This document shows positions 1 through 5,437 of a DNA stretch of 7,413 nt, one piece after another. Below the pieces are notes generated by a model. It was not told where the DNA came from. It did not search any database and saw nothing but the letters and a program-made list of their open reading frames with translations. Numbering within the stretch: the first letter of the stretch is position 1; each line of letters opens with the position of its first letter. Position numbers and translations under genes: made by a program. The DNA comes from an uncultured beta proteobacterium (lineage in GTDB: Bacteria > Pseudomonadota > Gammaproteobacteria > Burkholderiales > Burkholderiaceae_C): positions 1 to 7,413 of the forward strand of contig CAISIP010000499.1 in the NCBI GenBank assembly GCA_903885415.1, read 5' to 3'.

Positions 1-311
1 CTAACTATGTGTTGAGCCTGTCCAACAGCCCGCACGACACGCTACGGGCGGCACTTGGAAAGTCGAAGTTTTCGATCTGCGTCGGTTGCCACGGAATCGA
101 CGGCCAGGGCAACACGTCACTGGGTGCACCCAACCTGCGTGACGGTATATGGCTGCACGGTTACGGCGAAGCCGCCATCGCGGCGATGGTCAACGCCGGC
201 AAGGTCAACCAGATGCCCGCGCAGTCTGACAAGCTGAGCCCTGCGCAAATCCATGTGCTGTCAGCCTATGTCTGGGGACTTTCGCACAGCACCGGTGTGG
301 CCGCCCGTTAG
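1..311 (+). CDS. ccoP: cbb3-type cytochrome c oxidase subunit III (CcoP), C-terminal part
   Basis: Only the C-terminal end is present; the reading frame is open from the window edge, with the first full codon at position 3, so the gene begins outside. The visible ~102 residues form one class I cytochrome c domain. A CVGCH haem-binding motif has its cysteine codons at 78-80 and 87-89 and its histidine at 90-92. A GAPNL segment follows, then the Gln-Met-Pro-Ala stretch whose Met (213-215) is the expected distal haem ligand, and a closing AYVWGLS helix typical of CcoP. In the family, CcoP is a membrane-anchored dihaem protein that passes electrons from soluble or membrane cytochrome c to the CcoN/CcoO core. 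This would be its second, periplasmic haem domain. CcoG follows 58 bp downstream on the same strand, as in other cco operons. The fragment could in principle be another dihaem cytochrome, but the context makes CcoP very likely. Confidence 0.93.
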   Translation, partial: NYVLSLSNSPHDTLRAALGKSKFSICVGCHGIDGQGNTSLGAPNLRDGIWLHGYGEAAIAAMVNAGKVNQMPAQSDKLSPAQIHVLSAYVWGLSHSTGVAAR

Positions 312-314
312 ATT

Positions 315-353
315 GCGGCGTCGATCCGGTCTTGCATCGGTCGGGTTCGCCGC
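315..353 (+). other. possible RNA hairpin between ccoP and ccoG
   Basis: GCGGCG at 315-320 is complementary to CGCCGC at 348-353. Inside it, GATCCG (starting at 323) can pair with CGGTC (starting at 338) with one bulged T, giving a stacked stem with an internal loop. It lies just after the ccoP stop and before the ccoG start. No T-run follows, so it is not a classical terminator; a processing or stability element is a guess. In GC-rich DNA such pairing can occur by chance. Confidence 0.25.
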
Positions 354-369
354 CTGAGACGCCATCGCG

Positions 370-1824
370 ATGGACCGAAAGCCAATAGCGATAATTCCGC
401 GGGCACCACGCAGGGCCGCCCCTGCGGTCGGGCGCGCCGACGATGGCCCCCAGATGGTGTCGCTGTATGAGGCGCATCAGACCATCTATCCGCGCAGCGT
501 CACCGGGTTTTTCTCCCATTGGCGCTGGGCGCTGGTATTGCTGACCCAGGCGGTTTTCTATGGCTTGCCATGGATAGAGTGGGGACAGCGCCAGGCGGTC
601 TTATTTGACCTTGGGGCGCGGCGGTTCTATATCTTCAGTCTAATTCTGTATCCGCAGGACTTCATCTACCTGACCGGAATACTGGTGGTGTCTGCGCTGT
701 CTCTGTTCCTGTTTACCGCTGTTGCGGGTCGCTTGTGGTGCGGCTACGCTTGCCCGCAGACGGTATACACGGAAATGTTTCTATGGATCGAGCGAAAAAT
801 CGAAGGCGATCGATCGGCCCGGATGCGGCGCGATGCCGGCGCGTGGTCACTCGAACGCGCTGCGCGCAAGAGTACGAAGCACATGATCTGGCTGGCGCTG
901 GCGCTTTGGACAGGCTTTAGTTTTGTCGGTTATTTCACCCCGATCCGGGAACTCGGCTTAGAAGTCTTGCATTCGCAACTCTCATCCTGGGAAATGTTCT
1001 GGACCCTGTTCTACGGATTAGCCACCTACGGAAATGCCGGTTTTTTGCGCGAGCAAGTGTGCAAGCATATGTGCCCATACGCACGGTTTCAAAGCGCAAT
1101 GTTTGACAAGGACACCCTGATCGTGGGCTACGACCTGCAGCGCGGAGAGCCACGCGGTGCCCGCTCGCGCACGGCAGACCCGCGTGCGCTACAGCTCGGC
1201 GCCTGCGTCGATTGCAGCCTGTGCGTGCAGGTCTGTCCGACCGGAATCGATATTCGAAACGGGCTGCAGTACGAATGCATCGGCTGTGGTGCATGCGCCG
1301 ACATCTGCGACAGGGTGATGGACAAACTGGGCTACGCCCGTGGACTGGTGAAGTATTCGACACAGAACGCGATCGAGCATGCATGGACGCGCGTGCAGAT
1401 GGTGCGCCGGGTGTTGCGACCCCGGGTGCTGATATACGCCGGCATATTGGTCGCCGTCGGTCTGGCGCTGTTGATCAGCCTTGCGCTGCGCGCGCCGTTC
1501 AAGGTCGATGTGGTTCGTGACCGCGGCGCCCTGGCCCGGTTGGTGCAAGACGCAGTGGTCGAGAACGTCTATCGTTTGCAGATCATGAACGCCACCGAGG
1601 CGCGGCAGCGGTACAGCATCTCGGTGTCTGGCTTGCCGGGCATTGCGGTGGACTCCGATACCAGCTTTGTAGTCGAGTCCACCCAGTCGCGCTGGGTGGC
1701 GGTGCGCGTCCGCCTGCCTTTATCAGGCCAGGACGCCGGCGCGCACACCATCGTGTTTCATGTTGCCGCTGACGGCGCGTCGGACCGTCTCGCCGAAAAG
1801 GCAGCCTTTTTGATTCCACGTTAA
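370..1824 (+). CDS. ccoG: cytochrome c oxidase accessory protein CcoG (FixG/RdxA family)
   Basis: A 484-residue membrane polyferredoxin needed for cbb3 oxidase assembly; the family is linked to Cu(II) reduction and copper supply to CcoN. The N-terminal part has several membrane segments, starting around residues 51-70 and 95-119. The family motif WCGYACPQ follows (C124, C128), then a Glu-rich FLWIERKIEGD segment. A second motif, EQVCKHMCPYARFQ, carries C231 and C235. Two ferredoxin-type 4Fe-4S clusters come next: C279/C282/C285/C289, with the last Cys followed by Pro, and C303/C306/C309/C313. A membrane helix lies at about 353-373, and the periplasmic remainder matches the expected FixG_C immunoglobulin-like domain. 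The ATG at 370 has only a weak GAGA upstream, but an in-frame TGA at 355-357 blocks extension. ATG 454, just before the conserved SLYEAHQTIYPR, is a possible shorter start. The stop codon overlaps the next gene's ribosome-binding site, which points to an operon. Confidence 0.96.
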   Translation: MDRKPIAIIPRAPRRAAPAVGRADDGPQMVSLYEAHQTIYPRSVTGFFSHWRWALVLLTQAVFYGLPWIEWGQRQAVLFDLGARRFYIFSLILYPQDFIYLTGILVVSALSLFLFTAVAGRLWCGYACPQTVYTEMFLWIERKIEGDRSARMRRDAGAWSLERAARKSTKHMIWLALALWTGFSFVGYFTPIRELGLEVLHSQLSSWEMFWTLFYGLATYGNAGFLREQVCKHMCPYARFQSAMFDKDTLIVGYDLQRGEPRGARSRTADPRALQLGACVDCSLCVQVCPTGIDIRNGLQYECIGCGACADICDRVMDKLGYARGLVKYSTQNAIEHAWTRVQMVRRVLRPRVLIYAGILVAVGLALLISLALRAPFKVDVVRDRGALARLVQDAVVENVYRLQIMNATEARQRYSISVSGLPGIAVDSDTSFVVESTQSRWVAVRVRLPLSGQDAGAHTIVFHVAADGASDRLAEKAAFLIPR

Positions 1825-1828
1825 GGAG
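1823..1828 (+). promoter_or_regulatory. ribosome-binding site of the fixH-like gene, overlapping the ccoG stop
   Basis: AAGGAG begins inside the ccoG TAA stop (TAAGGAG) and lies 6 nt before the ATG at 1835. This strong Shine-Dalgarno fixes the start and ties translation of the small gene to the end of ccoG. Confidence 0.85.
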
Positions 1829-1834
1829 AAAAAA

Positions 1835-2089
1835 ATGCCGATCGTGAATGCAACCGCCGCGCCCCCGCCGGCCTGGTGGACCTTTGGCCATGTATGGTTG
1901 GTGATCGCCGGCCCGGCGGCGGTGGTGGTTGCGAGCTTCTTCACGCTGTATCTGGCGATTGCAAGGCCTGACCCGCTGGTGGTTGAAGACCGTTATCGTT
2001 CGCCGTCGGCGGGTGCGTTGGTTCCGGCAACCGAGGCGCGCAACCACGCTGCCACCGCAGTGGCCGGTGCCGTGGCTGCAAGACCGTGA
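1835..2089 (+). CDS. fixH: short FixH/CcoH-like cbb3 oxidase assembly protein
   Basis: An 84-residue protein with one membrane helix at about residues 20-42 (VWLVIAGPAAVVVASF and onward), preceded by a Pro/Trp-rich stretch ending in AWWTFGH. It is followed by PDPLVVEDRYR, which resembles the (V)V-D-D-Y-Y segment that follows the helix in FixH/CcoH proteins. CcoH is a single-span assembly factor of cbb3 oxidase. The canonical FixH is roughly twice this length, with a periplasmic domain that is nearly absent here. The protein ends about 40 residues after the helix, with no sign of a frameshift or of a continuing domain in another frame. Position directly after ccoG, as in fixGHIS/ccoGHIS clusters, supports the call. 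The stop (TGA, 2087-2089) overlaps the next start (GTG, 2086-2088). The family assignment rests on context plus a weak motif, so it is less certain than for ccoG. Confidence 0.72.
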   Translation: MPIVNATAAPPPAWWTFGHVWLVIAGPAAVVVASFFTLYLAIARPDPLVVEDRYRSPSAGALVPATEARNHAATAVAGAVAARP

Positions 2090-2388
2090 CGGACACCCCG
2101 ACAGACCCGACCCGACAGGGCCATCCGCCTCCTGCATGGATGTGTATCGTCTGGCCGGCGTTCCTGATCGCGGGCCTGTTGGAGGCCCTTGTCTTCGCGG
2201 CAGTAGATCCCCACGAGTTGCACTGGCTTGGTCACGCGCTCCCGCTGTCCCGACAGGGCATCTATTCGCTGGCTTTTTTTATGTTCTGGCTTCTGGCCAT
2301 GGCTTCGAGTGCCCTGACCCTGCTGTTGGCGGCGCGGCCCTCAGAACCTAGCAAGCCGGCAGCAGCGCAATCCACCGAGGGCCGTTGA
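2086..2388 (+). CDS. two-helix membrane protein of unknown function in the cbb3 cluster
   Basis: A 100-residue protein I do not recognise by name. It starts with GTG inside a GTGA overlap with the fixH-like stop, so it is probably translationally coupled and made in step with it. A short polar, Pro-rich N-terminus (to about residue 17) is followed by a helix at about 18-40 (WMCIVWPAFLIAGLLEALVF). A connecting loop contains DPHELHWLGH, and a second helix lies at about 58-84 (IYSLAFFMFWLLAMASSALT). The C-terminal tail is polar and Ala/Pro-rich. The His, Glu and Asp residues sit between the helices, on the side expected to be periplasmic if both ends face the cytoplasm. There is no cofactor motif. 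As the last gene of the cco unit, a role in cbb3 assembly or stability is plausible but inferred only from position. Confidence 0.75.
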   Translation: MTDTPTDPTRQGHPPPAWMCIVWPAFLIAGLLEALVFAAVDPHELHWLGHALPLSRQGIYSLAFFMFWLLAMASSALTLLLAARPSEPSKPAAAQSTEGR

Positions 2389-2395
2389 AAGTCCG

Positions 2396-2420
2396 GCTGG
2401 CCGTTTGGCGGCGGCCAAGC
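2396..2420. terminator. possible weak bidirectional terminator hairpin between convergent genes
   Basis: GCTGGCCG (2396-2403) pairs with CGGCCAAGC (2412-2420), allowing one bulged A, around an 8-nt loop. It fills most of the 32 bp between the convergent stop codons of the cco unit and fnr, where a shared terminator is expected. There is no T-run on either strand, so intrinsic termination would be weak at best. Confidence 0.3.
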
Positions 2421-3224
2421 TCAAACACAGGGGGGTGGGTTGACGATGTCGCGCAGCGCATCGGGCTTAACGATGCGCACATGCCGCTGCCTCACCTCCA
2501 TGATACCGTCGTCGACGAACTTGGAAAAAGCACGACTGACCGTCTCGAGCTTCAAGCCAAGATAACTGCCTATTTCTTCGCGCGTCATCCTGAGCACCAG
2601 TTCGGATTGCGAGAATCCGCGCGCGTGCAGCCGTTGAACCAGATTGAGCAAAAAGGCGGCCAGCCTCTCTTCGGCGCGCATGCTTCCGAGCAGCAGCATG
2701 ACACCGTTCTCCCTGACAATTTCCCGGCTCATAATTTTGTGTACATGGCGCTGCAGTGCGTGCACCTGGGTCGACAACTCTTCAATGCGATCGAAGGGCA
2801 TCACACAGACCTCAGCGTCTTCCAGGGCAATCGCGTTGCAACTGTGGCTGTCGCTGACGATGCCGTCGAGTCCAATGACTTCCCCGGCCATCTGAAAGCC
2901 GGTTACCTGTTCGCGCCCGTCCTCGGATGCGACGCAGGTCTTGAAGAAGCCGGTGCGGATCGCGTACAGGCTGGTGAAAGCGTCGCCCTGGCGAAACAGT
3001 TGGGCGCCCCGCTTGACCCTGCGCCGGCTCGCGACCAACCCGTCGATTTGCTCCAGTTCTTCGGGGCTCAAGCCCAGCGGCATGCACAGCTCGCGCAGGT
3101 TGCAGTTTGAGCAGGCAATCTTGATCGCGCCGGCGTTGACACCATAAGTCTGCCGAGGGGGCGCTGCAGAAGGATTGGAGGGTGTCAGGCTATCGATGTG
3201 TTCTGAATTCACGAGATTTAGCAT
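2421..3224 (-). CDS. fnr: FNR/ANR-family oxygen-responsive transcription regulator
   Basis: A 267-residue CRP/FNR-type activator. An N-terminal extension leads into the cluster-binding motif C38-x2-C41-x5-C47, and the fourth ligand is C140 in EDAEVCVMPF. The 93-residue distance from C47 to C140 equals that between C29 and C122 in E. coli FNR, so an oxygen-labile [4Fe-4S] cluster is expected. The cyclic-nucleotide-fold domain covers about residues 50-150 (FRQGD, LYAIRTGFFK, GEVIGLD), and the dimerisation helix about 150-180. The C-terminal helix-turn-helix contains E227-T-V-S230-R231, matching the E209/S212/R213 of E. coli FNR that read TTGAT. The ATG at 3224 is chosen because AGGAG precedes it by 7 nt. 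The open frame extends to a GTG at 3314, but that would run through the FNR boxes. Paralogues such as DNR lack the cysteines, so an FNR type is well supported. Likely targets are hemN and the neighbouring cco operon. Confidence 0.95.
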   Translation of the reverse strand: MLNLVNSEHIDSLTPSNPSAAPPRQTYGVNAGAIKIACSNCNLRELCMPLGLSPEELEQIDGLVASRRRVKRGAQLFRQGDAFTSLYAIRTGFFKTCVASEDGREQVTGFQMAGEVIGLDGIVSDSHSCNAIALEDAEVCVMPFDRIEELSTQVHALQRHVHKIMSREIVRENGVMLLLGSMRAEERLAAFLLNLVQRLHARGFSQSELVLRMTREEIGSYLGLKLETVSRAFSKFVDDGIMEVRQRHVRIVKPDALRDIVNPPPCV

Positions 3225-3231
3225 AGAAGCA

Positions 3232-3236
3232 CTCCT
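3232..3236 (-). promoter_or_regulatory. fnr ribosome-binding site that decides the start
   Basis: On the minus strand AGGAG lies 7 nt upstream of the ATG at 3224. No comparable site precedes the longer in-frame candidates (up to GTG 3314), which favours the 267-residue form. Confidence 0.8.
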
Positions 3237-3248
3237 GATGTGCGTCAA
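3235..3248 (-). promoter_or_regulatory. second, weaker FNR-like box near the fnr start
   Basis: Read on the minus strand this is TTGACGCACATCAG, matching 8 of the 10 fixed bases of TTGAT-N4-ATCAA. It is centred at 3241.5, 41 bp from the centre of the stronger box. It overlaps the first bases of the fnr leader and the edge of the ribosome-binding site, so binding there would more likely repress fnr than activate it. Function is inferred. Confidence 0.5.
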
Positions 3249-3253
3249 TTGTG
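3248..3253 (-). promoter_or_regulatory. candidate -10 element of the fnr promoter
   Basis: The minus strand reads CACAAT (4 of 6 bases of TATAAT). If it is the -10 hexamer, the start would be near 3241 and the main FNR box would be centred at -41.5, the class II activation position. The hexamer was sought at that distance, so this is a consistency argument, not independent proof. Confidence 0.4.
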
Positions 3254-3275
3254 GGGCTTTTGACCAGATGTTCAT

Positions 3276-3289
3276 TTGACCCATATCAA
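3276..3289. promoter_or_regulatory. FNR box in the fnr-hemN divergent promoter region
   Basis: TTGACCCATATCAA matches 9 of the 10 fixed bases of the FNR/ANR consensus TTGAT-N4-ATCAA. Its centre (3282.5) is 59.5 bp from the hemN ATG and 58.5 bp from the fnr ATG. One dimer could therefore sit at equal distance from two divergent promoters. The adjacent regulator is itself FNR-type and carries the Glu/Ser/Arg recognition residues for this sequence. Confidence 0.85.
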
Positions 3290-3311
3290 GACTTTTGGGC
3301 GATGTAAACGG

Positions 3312-3317
3312 CACAGT
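3312..3317 (+). promoter_or_regulatory. candidate -10 element of the hemN promoter
   Basis: CACAGT (3 of 6 bases of TATAAT) is placed so that a start near 3324 would put the main FNR box at -41.5 and leave an ~18-nt leader. TGTAAA at 3303-3308 is an alternative hexamer, but it would put the box at about -32.5, an unusual position for activation. Weak evidence. Confidence 0.3.
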
Positions 3318-3329
3318 CGCTGGAATTTC

Positions 3330-3334
3330 AAGGA
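3330..3334 (+). promoter_or_regulatory. hemN ribosome-binding site
   Basis: AAGGA lies 7 nt before the ATG at 3342. It selects this start over the in-frame TTG at 3276, which is itself the first half of the FNR box. Confidence 0.8.
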
Positions 3335-3341
3335 ATTGTCC

Positions 3342-4733
3342 ATGCCTTCAGCAGCCGCTGAGCCGATCTCGCCAGAATTGCTGCGCAGATTTGATGTTTC
3401 GGGACCGCGCTATACCTCGTACCCGACCGCCGACCGCTTTGTAGAGGCCTTTTCGCCGGAGGAATACCGCATCGCGCTGGCGCAACGGGCGAGCGTTGCG
3501 CCAGCGGCGCCGCTGTCCTTGTATGTCCACATCCCGTTTTGCGAGTCACTGTGCTATTTCTGCGCCTGCAACAAGCTGGTGACACGCCACCATGACCGGG
3601 CAGCCCCTTACCTGCGCTATCTTGGCCGCGAGCTGGATCTGCACACCGCGGCGCTCGGGTTGGGCCAGAAGGTCACGCAGCTGCACCTAGGCGGAGGCAG
3701 CCCGACCTTTCTGGACGACGATGAACTCCGATCGCTGATGGCGATCCTCGGGCGCGGCTTCAATCTCGTCGCCGGCGCCGAATTCGCCATCGAGGTGGAC
3801 CCGCGCACCGTCGATGCGGCACGCCTTGACACGCTGGCCGAATTGGGATTTAACCGGCTGAGCTTTGGCGTGCAGGATTTCGATCCTGCCGTGCAGCAGG
3901 CTATTCACCGCATTCAGCCGGTGGAGCAGGTGATGGCCTTGGTTCAGTCGGCACGAACGCGGGGCTTTGACTCGATCAATTTGGACCTGATTTACGGCTT
4001 GCCAAAGCAGACGCCAGAGTCCTTTTCCGGCACGCTGGAGCAGTTGCTGCAGATGCGCCCTGATCGCGTGGCCCTGTACGCCTACGCCCATCTTCCCGAG
4101 CGATTCAAAGCACAGCGCAGGATACCGGCTGCGCAATTGCCGGACGCCAGCGCCAAGTTGGCGATGCTGTCGCGTTCCATCGCCGCGATGCTGGCGGCCG
4201 GCTATGTCTACGTCGGCATGGACCATTTCGCATTGCCCAACGATCCTCTTGCCGTCGCCAAGCGACAGGGGCGCTTGCACCGTAATTTCCAGGGCTACAG
4301 CACGCAGCCGGACCGCGACCTTATCGGGCTCGGCGTCTCGGCCATCGGTCGGGTCGGCGCGACCTATAGCCAGAATGCGAAGACGCTTGATGAATACTAT
4401 GACGCGCTCGACCAAGGACGGTTCCCCGTCGTGCGGGGACTGGCGTTGTCTCGCGACGATCTCGTGCGCCGCGCCGTCATCATGGCGCTGATGTGCCAGG
4501 GCGGGTTCTTGTTTGAATCCATTGACCTGGCATTTCTGGTGCGCTCGAAGACCTATTTTTCGAAAGAGCTCGACACGCTGGGCGAGCTGCAGGACCAGGG
4601 TCTGGTCACGGTCGACGATAGCGGCGTCCAGGTCACCGCGACGGGTTGGTTCTTTGTCCGTGCGGTGGCGATGGTGTTTGATCGCGCTTTGCAGAGCGAT
4701 CGCAACCGGGCCCGCTTCTCACAGATTCTTTAA
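3342..4733 (+). CDS. hemN: oxygen-independent coproporphyrinogen III dehydrogenase (HemN)
   Basis: A 463-residue radical-SAM enzyme, close to the ~457 residues of E. coli HemN. It oxidatively decarboxylates coproporphyrinogen III to protoporphyrinogen IX in the cytoplasm without oxygen. The N-terminal RYTSYPTADRF is a HemN signature. YVHIPFCESLCYFCACN holds the cluster ligands C67, C71 and C74 plus the extra C76 found in true HemN. GGGSPTFL (117-124) is the SAM-binding glycine motif, and DLIYGLPKQT is also conserved. The C-terminal HemN domain ends with RNRARFSQIL. C76 and the C-terminal domain argue against the HemW haem chaperone. The start at 3342 is fixed by AAGGA. The FNR box upstream implies induction at low oxygen, which fits an enzyme that replaces the O2-dependent HemF and supplies haem for cbb3 oxidase. 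The next gene starts 9 bp after the stop. Confidence 0.96.
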   Translation: MPSAAAEPISPELLRRFDVSGPRYTSYPTADRFVEAFSPEEYRIALAQRASVAPAAPLSLYVHIPFCESLCYFCACNKLVTRHHDRAAPYLRYLGRELDLHTAALGLGQKVTQLHLGGGSPTFLDDDELRSLMAILGRGFNLVAGAEFAIEVDPRTVDAARLDTLAELGFNRLSFGVQDFDPAVQQAIHRIQPVEQVMALVQSARTRGFDSINLDLIYGLPKQTPESFSGTLEQLLQMRPDRVALYAYAHLPERFKAQRRIPAAQLPDASAKLAMLSRSIAAMLAAGYVYVGMDHFALPNDPLAVAKRQGRLHRNFQGYSTQPDRDLIGLGVSAIGRVGATYSQNAKTLDEYYDALDQGRFPVVRGLALSRDDLVRRAVIMALMCQGGFLFESIDLAFLVRSKTYFSKELDTLGELQDQGLVTVDDSGVQVTATGWFFVRAVAMVFDRALQSDRNRARFSQIL

Positions 4734-4742
4734 GGTGTGGCA

Positions 4743-5420
4743 ATGCAGGGCTCGCTGGCGCTGACGGCGCTGCTGATGGGGCTGGTCGGCGGGCCGCATT
4801 GTGTCTTGATGTGCGGGGCGGCGTGCGCCGGCCTGGCAAGCGCAGCCGGCGACCGCCGGCGCAGCGCACTCTGGCTGTTTCATCTGGGGCGCATGGCGGG
4901 CTACTCGGCCATGGGCGCCTTGGCGGCCACCTCGGTTCAGAGCATCGGCTGGCTGACCACCCGCTCGGCCGCGATCCGTCCGGTCTGGACCTTGGTGCAT
5001 GTCGCCGCAGCCGGTCTTGGCCTTGCGTTGCTGATTAGTGCCCGACAGCCGGCGTGGCTCGAGGGCGCAGGCAAGGCGCTATGGGTCCGGGCCCGCACCT
5101 GGGTCGGCGCGGCGCGACGGCCTGCGCCGCTGATCGTCGGAACTGTCTGGGCCTTGCTGCCATGTGGGCTGCTTTATTCGGCCATCTTGGTGGCGGCCAT
5201 GAGCGCCAGAGCGGCCGAGGGTGCCGCCATCATGGCGCTGTTTGCGCTCGGAACCAGCGTGTCCATGGTGGCAGGGCCGTGGCTCTGGCTGCGCTTGCGG
5301 GCTGGGCCCGCAGGGCAGGTGGGCGTTCGCATGGCGGGTCTCGCGCTGGCGGCAAGCTCATCTTGGGTTGTCTGGGCCGGCCTGGTGCGGGGCCTGGCTC
5401 CATGGTGCCTCGCGCCTTAG
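4743..5420 (+). CDS. DsbD_2-type ('sulfite exporter TauE/SafE') membrane protein, possible cbb3/copper assembly factor
   Basis: A 225-residue polytopic membrane protein with about six predicted helices. The first contains GLVGGPHCVLMCG (H19, C20, M23, C24), the thiol/metal motif of this family, followed by an additional C28. HLGRMAGYSAMGALA is the conserved Gly-Arg-x3-Tyr helix. The second half has a matching LLPCGLLYSAI motif (P140, C141, G142). These paired cysteine motifs resemble the DsbD/CcdA fold that moves reducing power across the membrane, but the natural substrate of this subgroup is unclear. Sulfite export is a database name, not shown here. It is found near cbb3 and copper genes in other proteobacteria, so a copper or thiol role in oxidase assembly is the best inference. 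ATG 4743 is preferred over GTG 4737 because AAGG at 4732-4735 has correct spacing to it. It is probably cotranscribed with hemN under FNR control. Confidence 0.85.
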   Translation: MQGSLALTALLMGLVGGPHCVLMCGAACAGLASAAGDRRRSALWLFHLGRMAGYSAMGALAATSVQSIGWLTTRSAAIRPVWTLVHVAAAGLGLALLISARQPAWLEGAGKALWVRARTWVGAARRPAPLIVGTVWALLPCGLLYSAILVAAMSARAAEGAAIMALFALGTSVSMVAGPWLWLRLRAGPAGQVGVRMAGLALAASSSWVVWAGLVRGLAPWCLAP

Positions 5421-5437
5421 CGCGGGCTCCGAGCCTG

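Noticed and set aside
2385..3110. Long open frame (241 codons) on the + strand across the fnr gene
   Set aside because: It is antisense to fnr, whose product has clear cluster cysteines and HTH. The frame encodes no recognisable domain and is typical of GC-rich shadow frames.
3260..3273. TTGACC half-site repeated 16 bp before the main FNR box
   Set aside because: The first half matches TTGAC, but the second half (TGTTC) has no match to ATCAA, so it is not a credible dimer site.
3687..4415. Open frame (242 codons) on the - strand inside hemN
   Set aside because: It is the antisense shadow of a conserved enzyme, with no ribosome-binding site and no domain.
5425..5435. GGCTC-C-GAGCC inverted repeat between the convergent DsbD_2 and NUDIX genes
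   Set aside because: The perfect repeat leaves a one-base loop; only about three pairs are possible in RNA and no T-run follows, so a terminator cannot be supported.
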